Origin: Deltaproteobacteria bacterium
GTDB taxonomy: Bacteria > Desulfobacterota > Desulfobacteria > Desulfobacterales > JAFDCJ01
NCBI GenBank assembly: GCA_019312835.1
Contig: JAFDCJ010000214.1
Span: forward strand, 1 to 42,522
Reading direction: 5' to 3'
Length of the DNA stretch: 42,522 nucleotides
A program made the translations under genes and the position numbers. This document shows, piece after piece, positions 18,639 through 27,460 of this stretch (the stretch's first letter is position 1; the number at the start of each line of letters is the position of its first letter). The notes under the pieces were generated by a model. The model searched no databases. It saw only the letters and a list, made by a program, of their open reading frames with translations, and was not told the origin of the DNA.

Positions 18639-20652
18639 ATCCCGGTTTGCGCCTTTCCAGAAAGGCTGAGATGCCTTCCTGTGCCGCCTCGCTGCAGGCG
18701 ATTTCACCGAAGCCCCGGTAGCCGATTTCAAGGGCTTCGCCCAGGTCCTCGGTGGCCGCTCCTTTTTCGATGGTTCGGGCTGTGATGGCCACCGCCTCTT
18801 TGCTCAATACCTGCTTACCGGCCATGGGTTGGTCGGGAATGTCGAGGGTCGGAATTTCTACTTTTCCGTCAGGAATTCCCGTAACCTTGCCTTGCAAACG
18901 GTTGACTTCATCCATGGCGGCCTGGATCAGATCCTGCTGGTTATCCGCCAGTTTTGCCACCATTCCGATAGCGGCCGCCTCGCTGGCGCGCAGCGGTTTG
19001 CCGAAACAGATCATATCATGAAACAGAGCCGCTCCTTGCGGCCATTTGCGATAGGGCACCACGCAGCCGCCGATGCCGGGCAGGATGCCCAGCGTGATTT
19101 CGGGAAACTGCAATACGGCATTTTGCATGGCGACGATGCTGTGGCAGCGAATGGCCACTTCCAGGCCGCCACCCATGGCCAAACCATTAAGAGCGGCCAC
19201 CACGGGTTTGTCCATCTGATCCATGAAGGTCTGTACCTTGGCACAGTCCCGCGCATACTGGGCTGAGGCATCTGGATCGCCGAGCATGGAAGGGAATTTG
19301 CCGATATCCGCCCCGGCGGAAAAGGCTGCGGTGCCGTAACCGGTAATGATAAAGCCCCGGACTTCCGGATTTTCGGCGAACATTTTTAATACGCCCAGGA
19401 TCTCATCCGTCAACTCATCATTGAGGGCATTCATCGCCTGGGGTCGCCGGATGGTGATGATTTTGACTCCCTGGCGGTCATCGACCAGGATATAACGATT
19501 AAAATTCTGGTAGTCGGCCACCGGCTTTGTCGGCTGGGGAAATCCCGGTCGCTCTTTTTGAAAGTGGTGCATGATCCGATTCACCTCTTTTTCTCCCAGG
19601 TCACGCATGAGATCCAGCGGGCCTTTTCTGAATCCCAGGGCCACCTGGCAGCCGAAGTTGAGATCCGCTTCGGTGCCGATGCCGCGGTCGATAATGTCGA
19701 CGGACTGGGAGAACAAAATCCCCAGCAGACGATCCCGGATCGTGCCTTTAAGGTCTTCTGCCACCTCCAGCGGGCTTCCCGGGCGATGGGTCCGCCAGCG
19801 GTCCACCGAACCCAATATGGGGGCTGGCTGGTAATGGGCGCCTTCTTCCATTTGCAAGGTGTTGGTTTCGATGATGATGGGGTTGCCATTGGCCATATTC
19901 AAGACAAAGAACGGTCCGGCAAACACGAATTCTTCGGCCACTTTGTCCACCTGGCTGGCCGTGGCGCTGTCTAATAGGTAAGCAGCTTCGTTGCACCAGT
20001 TGTCGAAGATACGGTCCAGCACAAAGCAGATGGCGTTGTCGGTAATGATGGGGGCTTTGCCGGTCCGGGCAAAAAACCAGAACAGATAATCCAGCACTTC
20101 CCGATTGCCGCCCCCCCAGGAAATGACCTCCACCGGCAGGCTGCGCCAGGCCGGGGCAAAAAAATGGGTCACCGAGGTCCGGCCCGGATTTTTCATCCTG
20201 GAAAATAATCGATCCGCCGGAATCGAGCTGGTGTTGGAGGTAATGATGGTATCATCGCTGACGATATTTTCGATGGTGTCGAATATTTTTTGCTTAAGCG
20301 GAATATCTTCGGTGGCGGCTTCAATTACCAGCTGGCAGTTTTTTATCTCTTCGTAGTTAGTTGTGTAAACAATGTTTTCGCGGACCACCGCGGCCTTATC
20401 CGGTTTCATCTTTTTCTTGTCTACCGCCTTTTCAGTATAGCCGCGTATTCGCTGCTCGGCTTGCTTGAGGGGCTCTTCGACCACATCCACTAAAATGAGC
20501 TTGCTCTGCGGCATGGCGCTTTTCAAATAGTACCCGATATCCGGACCGATGGTGCCGGCGCCAATGACAGCGACCTCGTCCGGCAACCCGCGGCCGGGTT
20601 CGATGAGCAGAGGGTTATAGGCGGTTTTGTAAAGATTAACTTTGTTGGCCAT
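18628..20652 (-). CDS. 3-hydroxyacyl-CoA dehydrogenase / enoyl-CoA hydratase fusion (HAD N-terminal, crotonase C-terminal)
   Basis: HAD Rossmann motif VIGAGTIGPDIGYYLKSA and catalytic-His motif THFFAP; crotonase GGGLEVAIRC and FPEITLGILPGIGG. Start set at MANKVNLYK. Confidence 0.92.
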   Translation of the reverse strand: MANKVNLYKTAYNPLLIEPGRGLPDEVAVIGAGTIGPDIGYYLKSAMPQSKLILVDVVEEPLKQAEQRIRGYTEKAVDKKKMKPDKAAVVRENIVYTTNYEEIKNCQLVIEAATEDIPLKQKIFDTIENIVSDDTIITSNTSSIPADRLFSRMKNPGRTSVTHFFAPAWRSLPVEVISWGGGNREVLDYLFWFFARTGKAPIITDNAICFVLDRIFDNWCNEAAYLLDSATASQVDKVAEEFVFAGPFFVLNMANGNPIIIETNTLQMEEGAHYQPAPILGSVDRWRTHRPGSPLEVAEDLKGTIRDRLLGILFSQSVDIIDRGIGTEADLNFGCQVALGFRKGPLDLMRDLGEKEVNRIMHHFQKERPGFPQPTKPVADYQNFNRYILVDDRQGVKIITIRRPQAMNALNDELTDEILGVLKMFAENPEVRGFIITGYGTAAFSAGADIGKFPSMLGDPDASAQYARDCAKVQTFMDQMDKPVVAALNGLAMGGGLEVAIRCHSIVAMQNAVLQFPEITLGILPGIGGCVVPYRKWPQGAALFHDMICFGKPLRASEAAAIGMVAKLADNQQDLIQAAMDEVNRLQGKVTGIPDGKVEIPTLDIPDQPMAGKQVLSKEAVAITARTIEKGAATEDLGEALEIGYRGFGEIACSEAAQEGISAFLERRKPGFKN

Positions 20653-20860
20653 GATTTGAATACCTTTCTTTGCGAAAACGTTGTAAAACGACCCGGCAGG
20701 TTCCATTTGCGAGTCAGGCTTAAATTTTAATTATCGAAATACGTCCGTGTCTGTCGACGGGTAACATTGCAGCCTTCCTTACTCTTGAACCAGAATGGCC
20801 CCTTTACAAAAGCGTCGAGTTTATGTAGGACAAGGCCTGATTATTTACTTGACTAAGTTT

Positions 20861-20875
20861 TGTATACCGTATACA
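20861..20875. promoter_or_regulatory. GTATAC palindromic operator 1 (TGTATACCGTATACA)
   Basis: 15-bp palindrome around a central C, between the divergent HAD/ECH and trpB2-like genes. Confidence 0.75.
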
Positions 20876-21005
20876 CATTGAAGTCAAGGCAATTAAATGA
20901 ACGGGCTTCATGTATTTAGGGGTCTGTTATTATTGGAAATAGTTTTCTTGATGATCTCAAATCTTACCGTCTGCTTAACCCAAAATAAACCGCAAGGAGG
21001 GCGCT

Positions 21006-22382
21006 ATGGAAACGAAAAAAGTTTTTTTGACCGAAGATGAGATACCACGCCAATGGTACAACGTGCTTGCAGACATCAAAATGAATCCCCCCCTGGGCCC
21101 GGATGGAAACCCGATTAGTCCTGATATGCTGGCGCCGGTTTTTCCCATGAACCTGATCGAGCAGGAAGTCAGCAGCGAACGGTGGATTGATATTCCGGAG
21201 GAGGTGTTGAGAGTTCTCAGAATCTGGCGCCCTTCGCCGCTGGTGCGGGCCTATGAGCTGGAAAAAGCACTGGATACGCCGGCCCGTATTTACTACAAAT
21301 ATGAGGGTGTCAGCCCTCCCGGCAGCCACAAACCCAACACCGCCGTCGCCCAGGCCTATTATAACAAGGAATTCGGGATCAAGCGGTTAACCACCGAAAC
21401 CGGCGCCGGCCAGTGGGGCAGCGCCCTTTCCTTTGCCTGTTCGCAATTCGGGCTTGAATGCAAAGTTTTTATGGTCAGAATCAGTTTTGACCAGAAGCCC
21501 TACCGCAAAACAATGATGGCTAACTGGGGCGCCAACTGCGTTGCCAGCCCCAGCACCGAAACCAAAGCCGGTAGACAGATTCTGGAACAATCACCGGATA
21601 CCCCCGGCAGTTTAGGTATTGCCATCAGCGAAGCCATTGAAGCGGCTGTCACCGATGAGTCCGGTGAGACCCGTTACTCTTTGGGCAGTGTGCTCAACCA
21701 TGTCATGCTGCATCAAACGGTTATCGGTCTGGAAGCCAAAAAGCAGATGGAAAAAATAGGCGAATATCCGGATGTTGTCATCGGATGCGCCGGCGGCGGC
21801 AGTAATTTTGCCGGTTTGGCCTTTCCGTTTGTGTATGACAAATTCAACGGCAAAGATTTAGATATCCATCCGGTTGAACCGGCCGCCTGTCCGACCCTGA
21901 CCCGGGCGCCCTTTGCCTATGATCATGGGGATACCATCGGTATGACACCGCTGCTGCCCATGCACAGCCTCGGTCACACCTTCGTACCACCGCCCATGCA
22001 CGCAGGCGGTTTGCGCTATCACGGGATGGCACCCACGGTCAGCCAGCTGGTCGATGAAGGGCTTTTAGAGCCCAAGGCGTATAACCAGCTTGCCACCTAT
22101 GAAGCCGGCCTGCTGGTTGCCAGGAGCGAAGGCTTTATTTCCGCTCCGGAAACCAACCATGCCCTCGCCTGTGTGGTCGACCTTGCCCGCAAGGCCAAAG
22201 AGGAGGGTAAAGAAAAAGTCATCCTATTCAACTTCAGCGGGCATGGTGTGATTGACCTTGGGGCCTACGAGCAGTTCCTGGCAGGAAATCTCACGGATTA
22301 TGAATACCCGGCCGAGGAAATCGAAGAGGCGGAAAAGATTCTTGAGCAATATCCCAAGCCGGAGCATGTCAAAAGCCGTTAA
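21006..22382 (+). CDS. TrpB2-type tryptophan synthase beta-like PLP enzyme
   Basis: [15 protein letters not shown] (PLP lysine), [30 protein letters not shown] (GGGSN), long TrpB2-type N-terminus; AAGGAGG RBS. Confidence 0.93.
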   Translation: METKKVFLTEDEIPRQWYNVLADIKMNPPLGPDGNPISPDMLAPVFPMNLIEQEVSSERWIDIPEEVLRVLRIWRPSPLVRAYELEKALDTPARIYYKYEGVSPPGSHKPNTAVAQAYYNKEFGIKRLTTETGAGQWGSALSFACSQFGLECKVFMVRISFDQKPYRKTMMANWGANCVASPSTETKAGRQILEQSPDTPGSLGIAISEAIEAAVTDESGETRYSLGSVLNHVMLHQTVIGLEAKKQMEKIGEYPDVVIGCAGGGSNFAGLAFPFVYDKFNGKDLDIHPVEPAACPTLTRAPFAYDHGDTIGMTPLLPMHSLGHTFVPPPMHAGGLRYHGMAPTVSQLVDEGLLEPKAYNQLATYEAGLLVARSEGFISAPETNHALACVVDLARKAKEEGKEKVILFNFSGHGVIDLGAYEQFLAGNLTDYEYPAEEIEEAEKILEQYPKPEHVKSR

Positions 22383-22416
22383 GAAAGCATGTTTTTTTTC
22401 ACGAGTTTGAGCCGGT

Positions 22417-22680
22417 ATGAAAAATTCGTCCAAAAAACTGGTACGGCGTTGCCCGCGACTGGGCAACTCCGTACCGTTTCACTATTGTAAAATCTGTGGT
22501 GATCACCAGCAGCCCTGTTTTAAAATTCTGGACTGCTGGTGGGAACACTTTGATGTGGTGCGGTATCTCAAGGACCAGTTACCGGAAGACCAATTCAATG
22601 CGTTGATGGCGGCCAAACCGAAGCCCAAAGTCAGCAGTCTGGTTGAATTGATCGTAAAGGCCAAAGGACGAAACAGTTAG
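22417..22680 (+). CDS. small Cys-rich conserved hypothetical protein
   Basis: 87 aa, CPRLGNSVPFHYCKICGDHQQPCFKILDCWWEHFDVV; immediately downstream of the TrpB2 gene. Confidence 0.75.
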   Translation: MKNSSKKLVRRCPRLGNSVPFHYCKICGDHQQPCFKILDCWWEHFDVVRYLKDQLPEDQFNALMAAKPKPKVSSLVELIVKAKGRNS

Positions 22681-22863
22681 TCGTTACCGGGGTGCACCTT
22701 AAAAATCGCCCCCGGTGTCGGTTCCGAGATATTATTTGAATGTCTTTTTGCGCGCTTATCTTATTGTTTCAGCACTCCCAGCCGGTCGGCAGGGCATATC
22801 AGCCTTCCATGAGCAGTCTCCAGATCGTCTTTTATAACCTTAATTCTATTGGCGGAGGATATC

Positions 22864-24444
22864 ATGAAAGTTCTGGTCAGTGACAATCTTGGTGATGTCG
22901 GCATTAAAATGTTTCAAGATGAGCCCGGGATAGAGGTGGACGTCAAAACCGGATTGGCTCCCGATGAGCTTAAAGGCATCATCGGTGACTACCATGCGCT
23001 GGTCATCCGCAGTGCAACCAAGGTTACCGAAGAACTCCTCGAAGCCGCCAACTCTTTAAAAGTTGTCGGGCGGGCCGGTATCGGTCTGGATAATGTTGAT
23101 ATTTCTGCCGCCACCAAACGGGGGGTGGTCGTCATGAATACACCGACCGGCAATGTCGTCACCACGGCCGAGCATACCATCGCCATGATGATGGCGTTAA
23201 CGCGAAATATACCATGGGGCACGACAACGTTAAAACAAGGACTTTGGGAAAAGAAAAAGCTGCAGGGCCGTGAAGTCTTCAACAAGGTGCTGGGGGTCAT
23301 CGGGTTCGGAAAAATCGGTTCCATTGTTGCCGATCGTGCCCGGGGCCTGAAGATGCAGGTGATTGTCCATGATTCATTCGTCACGCCGGAGCAAATCGAA
23401 AAGGCCGGTTTTGAGCCGGTCTCCCTAGATGACTTATACCGCCGGTCGGATTTCATCACCCTGCATGTTCCCAAATTAAAGGAAACTGTGGGCTTGCTGA
23501 ACAGGGCTGCTTTCGAAAAAATGAAAGACGGCGTCATGATCATCAACTGTGCCCGCGGCGGTATCGTGGATGAGTCCGATCTCAACGATGCCTTGCGTTC
23601 CGGTAAGGTGGCCGGTGCCGCCCTGGATGTTTTTGAAACCGAACCCCCCGGTGCGTGTCCTTTATTTGAAGTCGACCGGGTGATTTGCACCCCGCACCTG
23701 GGCGCTTCCACCCTGGAGGCCCAGACCAATGTGGCGGTGCAGGTCGCCGAGCAGATTATTGCCTATCTCAAGGAAGGTACGGTCATCAACGCAGTGAATG
23801 TGCCGGCAGTCAGTGGTGAGCTCCTGGAAAAAATGGGTCCCCTTTTGACCCTGTCCGATCGGATGGGATGTCTGCTGGCCCAGCTGGCGACCGGGCCGGT
23901 GAAAGAAGTGGTCATTGAATATGCCGGGGATTTTCAGGATCTGGACCTGTCGCCGGTGACCACTGCCGTGTTAAAGGGGTTGCTGACACCCATGATCAAA
24001 GATGATGTGAACTTCGTCAATGCGGAAGTTCTGGCCAAGGAAAGGGGCATCAAGGTTACCGAGACCACGGTTGCCGAAACGGATGAATACATTAACCTCA
24101 TTACGGTCAGGGCCCATTATGATAACGGCAAGAGTAAAGTTGCCGGAACCATATTCGGACAAAAGGATCCACGGGTGGTCAATATTAACAATTTCCGGCT
24201 CGAACTGCATCCCCAGGGTCGCTTCATACTCATTCACAATCACGATAAGCCCGGGGCCATCGGCAGTATCGGAACCCTGCTGGGCGCTCATAACATTAAT
24301 ATCAGCAAAATGAGGGTCGGTCAGGAACAAGGCGGCGACAAAACCATGATCTTTCTGCGGACCGATGATGCCATCCCGGATGACATAATGGCAAAACTCG
24401 CTGACTTGCCGTTAATCATCAGCGTCAGAGCATTTGAATTGTAG
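22864..24444 (+). CDS. serA: D-3-phosphoglycerate dehydrogenase with C-terminal ACT domain
   Basis: MKVLVSDNLGDVGIKMF, GRAGIGLDNVDISAATKRGV, GFGKIGSIVADRA, INCARGGIVDESDL, CTPHLGASTLEAQ; ACT-like C-terminus. GGAGG RBS precedes ATG 22864. Confidence 0.96.
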   Translation: MKVLVSDNLGDVGIKMFQDEPGIEVDVKTGLAPDELKGIIGDYHALVIRSATKVTEELLEAANSLKVVGRAGIGLDNVDISAATKRGVVVMNTPTGNVVTTAEHTIAMMMALTRNIPWGTTTLKQGLWEKKKLQGREVFNKVLGVIGFGKIGSIVADRARGLKMQVIVHDSFVTPEQIEKAGFEPVSLDDLYRRSDFITLHVPKLKETVGLLNRAAFEKMKDGVMIINCARGGIVDESDLNDALRSGKVAGAALDVFETEPPGACPLFEVDRVICTPHLGASTLEAQTNVAVQVAEQIIAYLKEGTVINAVNVPAVSGELLEKMGPLLTLSDRMGCLLAQLATGPVKEVVIEYAGDFQDLDLSPVTTAVLKGLLTPMIKDDVNFVNAEVLAKERGIKVTETTVAETDEYINLITVRAHYDNGKSKVAGTIFGQKDPRVVNINNFRLELHPQGRFILIHNHDKPGAIGSIGTLLGAHNINISKMRVGQEQGGDKTMIFLRTDDAIPDDIMAKLADLPLIISVRAFEL

Positions 24445-24465
24445 CGAGAAGGAAACATAAATATT

Positions 24466-24774
24466 AAGGAATGGATTCTATTTTAATTAAAAAATTCTTA
24501 GACAGGATTAACAGGATTTTTAGGATATTTGTTCCAGGCTTTCCGGATGAAAGCCTGGAAATTCCAATCGCCTTCGGCGATAGATTGGACGATACGAAAA
24601 AGTTATAACTGGGTGTCAAGATTCCCATAATTTGTTGAAGATATAACTAATCCAGAATAGTATCTTTTTCCGACGAAGTCGGATGGGTTTTCCTCATTTT
24701 CTTCAGGAAAATGCGAAACAAAGAAATCCTGTAAATCCTGTCTATTGCCTTTTATAAGATTAGAATCCATTCCT
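24466..24774. repeat. 309-bp intergenic element with nested inverted repeats and several internal hairpins
   Basis: 14-bp perfect terminal IR AGGAATGGATTCTA (24467-24480) / TAGAATCCATTCCT (24761-24774); inner GACAGGATTAACAGGATTT (24501-24519) / AAATCCTGTAAATCCTGTC (24724-24742); hairpin CCAGGCTTTC-cggat-GAAAGCCTGG (24534-24558); ATCGCCTTCGGCGAT; CCGACGAAGTCGG. Confidence 0.88.
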
Positions 24775-24805
24775 CTCATAAAAAACACAACCATGGAGGG
24801 AGATT

Positions 24806-26629
24806 TTGACTGAACGCAGATTGCTTTTGGGAAATGAAGCCATTGCGCGGGGGCTGATTGAAAACGGGTGCGCCATTGCGACCGCTTATCCGGGTACCCC
24901 GTCTTCCGAAATACTGGCGGCGGTGGCCTCTTTTCAAAAAGAGAATAACCTGTCCATGCACACCCAGTGGGCCGTCAACGAAAAGATCGCCCTCGAGATT
25001 GCCTATGCCGGCTGCCAGACCGGTTTGCGTGCGGCAGTCGCCATGAAGCAAGTCGGCTTGAACGTGGCCTCCGACCCGCTGATGAGTGCGGCCTACATGG
25101 GCACCAAAGGCGGATTTATCGTGATCAGTGCCGACGACCCCGGGCCCATCTCTTCCCAGACCGAGCAGGACAGCCGTTTGATGGCCATGATGGCCAGGAT
25201 TCCGGTGCTGGATCCCAGTACACCCCTGCAGGCCAAGGAGATGGTCGCGCTGGCCTATGAGATCTCTGAAAGTTTCAAAACACCGGTGATGCTGCGCCCG
25301 ACCACCCGGGTCTGTCATTCGCGTCAGGACGTGGCTCTAGATAAGATCCAACCGAATGACAGGGAAGTTAACTTCGAGAAAGATCCCACCCGCTGGGCCG
25401 CCACGCCAAGATTCCGATTTCATTTGCACAAAGAAGTGGAGGAAAAACTGGCCGCCATCGCGCGTCACGAATCCACCCGGCCGGTGCGTCTCAACCCTGA
25501 TGCCAGAGCTTCTCGGGCAATTATATCTTCGGGGGTGGCCGCCGCCCACACCAGCGAGATTCTAAAAGAAATGGGTTTGTGGCAAACGATTCCCTTCTAC
25601 CAGGTGCTGCAGCCCTTTCCATTGCACAGTGAGGTTATCACCCACTGGATCGACTCTTATGACGAAATCCTGGTTATCGAGGAGACCATGGGGGTCATCG
25701 AGATGCAGCTGGCGGATCGTCATCGTGTCAAAGGCCGGTCATCCCATACCGTCCCGGCCGTTGGTGAGCTTTATCCCGAAGACATCCAGGAAATTATCGC
25801 CAAGCTGTGGGGGGTGGAATTTGAACGGCAAGAGATACCCTTTGTTGCCGGGCGGCGTCCGACGCTGTGTGCCGGCTGTCCGCATCGCGCCAGTTTTTTT
25901 GCCATCAAAAAAGCTGCCCGCAAGGGGATCTATACGAGCGATATCGGCTGTTATACCCTGGGATTGAATCTGGGGGCCGTTGATACCGTTCTGTGCATGG
26001 GAGCGGCCATCAGCCAGGCGGCCGGCTTTTATCAGGCCTACAAAAACGACGAAAAGCGTCCGGATATTGTGGCCACCATCGGGGATTCGACGTTCTTTCA
26101 TGCCGGGATTCCACCCCTCATCGATGCGGTGGTTCAAAAGGTGAAATTCGTGCTGGTTATCCTTGACAATTCCACGACGGCCATGACCGGAAGCCAGCCG
26201 ACCCCAGCCAGCGGCCATGGGGCCTGCGGCGAGCCTCTGGAGGCCGTCGACATAGAATCCCTGGTCCGCGGTTGCGGCGTAAAATACTGCAAGAAAGGCA
26301 ATCCCTACCAGTACAAGGAATTTTTAGACCTCATGAAGGATGCGGTTAAATACAGTCGCGAGAACGGACCGGCGGTTGTGATTTCCAGGTATCCCTGCGT
26401 GATCGACCTGGCCAGAAAGGGAGAGATCACCGAACATATCCCGGTGGAAGTCACCGAAGACTGTGATGGCTGCGCCTATTGCGTCAAGCAATTCGAGTGC
26501 CCGGCCCTTGTCTACCACGAGGACGAGGAAAAGGATGAAAAACACGTCAGCATCGATCGCATTCTTTGCACGGACTGCGGGGTGTGTCTGAATGTCTGCC
26601 CGAAGGGGGCGATTGTGACCAAAAAATAG
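24806..26629 (+). CDS. iorA: indolepyruvate ferredoxin oxidoreductase alpha subunit (TTG start)
   Basis: GNEAIARGLIENGCAIATAYPGTPSSEI, PTLCAGCPHRASFFAIKKA, DIGCYTLG, TPP motif GDSTFFHAGI...LDNSTTAMTG, and C-terminal CxxCxxC...CP / CTDCGVCLNVCP ferredoxin motifs. Confidence 0.97.
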   Translation: MTERRLLLGNEAIARGLIENGCAIATAYPGTPSSEILAAVASFQKENNLSMHTQWAVNEKIALEIAYAGCQTGLRAAVAMKQVGLNVASDPLMSAAYMGTKGGFIVISADDPGPISSQTEQDSRLMAMMARIPVLDPSTPLQAKEMVALAYEISESFKTPVMLRPTTRVCHSRQDVALDKIQPNDREVNFEKDPTRWAATPRFRFHLHKEVEEKLAAIARHESTRPVRLNPDARASRAIISSGVAAAHTSEILKEMGLWQTIPFYQVLQPFPLHSEVITHWIDSYDEILVIEETMGVIEMQLADRHRVKGRSSHTVPAVGELYPEDIQEIIAKLWGVEFERQEIPFVAGRRPTLCAGCPHRASFFAIKKAARKGIYTSDIGCYTLGLNLGAVDTVLCMGAAISQAAGFYQAYKNDEKRPDIVATIGDSTFFHAGIPPLIDAVVQKVKFVLVILDNSTTAMTGSQPTPASGHGACGEPLEAVDIESLVRGCGVKYCKKGNPYQYKEFLDLMKDAVKYSRENGPAVVISRYPCVIDLARKGEITEHIPVEVTEDCDGCAYCVKQFECPALVYHEDEEKDEKHVSIDRILCTDCGVCLNVCPKGAIVTKK

Positions 26630-26720
26630 TTGGTTGAGTTGATTGAGTTGACTGGTTGATTAAGTTATTCTGATCCCTCAACTCAATTAACTTAATAAAC
26701 TTAATTAACTCAATCAACTA
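26630..26720. repeat. inverted element inside iorAB (gttgattga-type short direct repeats)
   Basis: AGTTGATTGAGTT (26637-26649) matches AACTCAATCAACT (26707-26719) inverted, plus degenerate copies in each arm. Confidence 0.85.
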
Positions 26721-26757
26721 GCGTAACACGCAACTCATACTCGAAAAGGGAAGAACT

Positions 26758-27318
26758 ATGAACGCGTCTGTACAGCAACAGGTAATCATCAGCGGCGTAG
26801 GCGGGCAGGGGGTGTTGTTCGTAACGCGCCTGCTGGCCGAAGCTGCGATCAACAAAGGATTGCCGGTATTCACATCGGAAACCCATGGCATGGCCCAACG
26901 GGGCGGAACAGTTTTATCGCATTTCAAAGTGGGGGAGTTCTCCAGCCCGTTGATCCGGCCCCTGCAGGCGGATATTCTGGTGCTGCTGAAAGCTGAAAAT
27001 CTAAAGCAGCACGGCCCTTTTTTGAGGGCAGACGGCTGGGCGGTATCCAACGGTGCCCGAGAGCTGAATGGTGACCCACACATAGCGGTTGAAACTTTAG
27101 ACGCCGATATCCTGGCCCATGAGATTGAAAATCCCAAAGCCGTTAATTTGATCGTGCTTGGGTTTGCGCTGGCCACATCCGAAAAAATCGCCGCGGATAA
27201 CAAGAAGCTTTTTTGTTCGGTGGCAGATATAAAACACGTCCTGCAAAAAAGATTCGGTAAAAATGAGAAGATGCTGAAGGCATCCTTAAAAGCACTGGAG
27301 GCGGGGTATAGGGTGTAA
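26758..27318 (+). CDS. iorB: indolepyruvate oxidoreductase beta subunit
   Basis: VIISGVGGQGVLFVTRLLAEAAINKGLPVFTSETHGMAQRGGTVLSHFKVG gamma-type 2-oxoacid oxidoreductase signature, downstream of iorA. Confidence 0.95.
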   Translation: MNASVQQQVIISGVGGQGVLFVTRLLAEAAINKGLPVFTSETHGMAQRGGTVLSHFKVGEFSSPLIRPLQADILVLLKAENLKQHGPFLRADGWAVSNGARELNGDPHIAVETLDADILAHEIENPKAVNLIVLGFALATSEKIAADNKKLFCSVADIKHVLQKRFGKNEKMLKASLKALEAGYRV

Positions 27319-27426
27319 GGTAGAAGGTATAAGGTTTAAGGTGTGAGGTCGAAGTGTCAGGTCCCAAGGCATCCCGATTCCTCAATTCAGAGAACCTGAC
27401 ACCTGAGACCTGGCACCTGAAACCTA
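27302..27426. repeat. inverted element (aaggtataaggttt... / ...acctgacacctgagacctgg) at the 3' end of iorB
   Basis: GTGTCAGGT (27354-27362) / ACCTGACAC (27394-27402) core; AGGT-type direct repeats in the left arm and ACCTG(A/G) repeats in the right arm. Confidence 0.8.
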
Positions 27427-27460
27427 TCAGAGAATAGGCCCATTAACTTCTGAAAATCTG

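Noticed and set aside
22989-23729. 246-codon - strand ORF opposite serA
   Set aside because: Lies entirely within serA; low-complexity Ser/Arg/Pro-rich translation typical of shadow ORFs.
26630-26720. CRISPR-like array
   Set aside because: Repeats are short, degenerate and organised as opposing arms; no regular repeat-spacer pattern and no cas genes.
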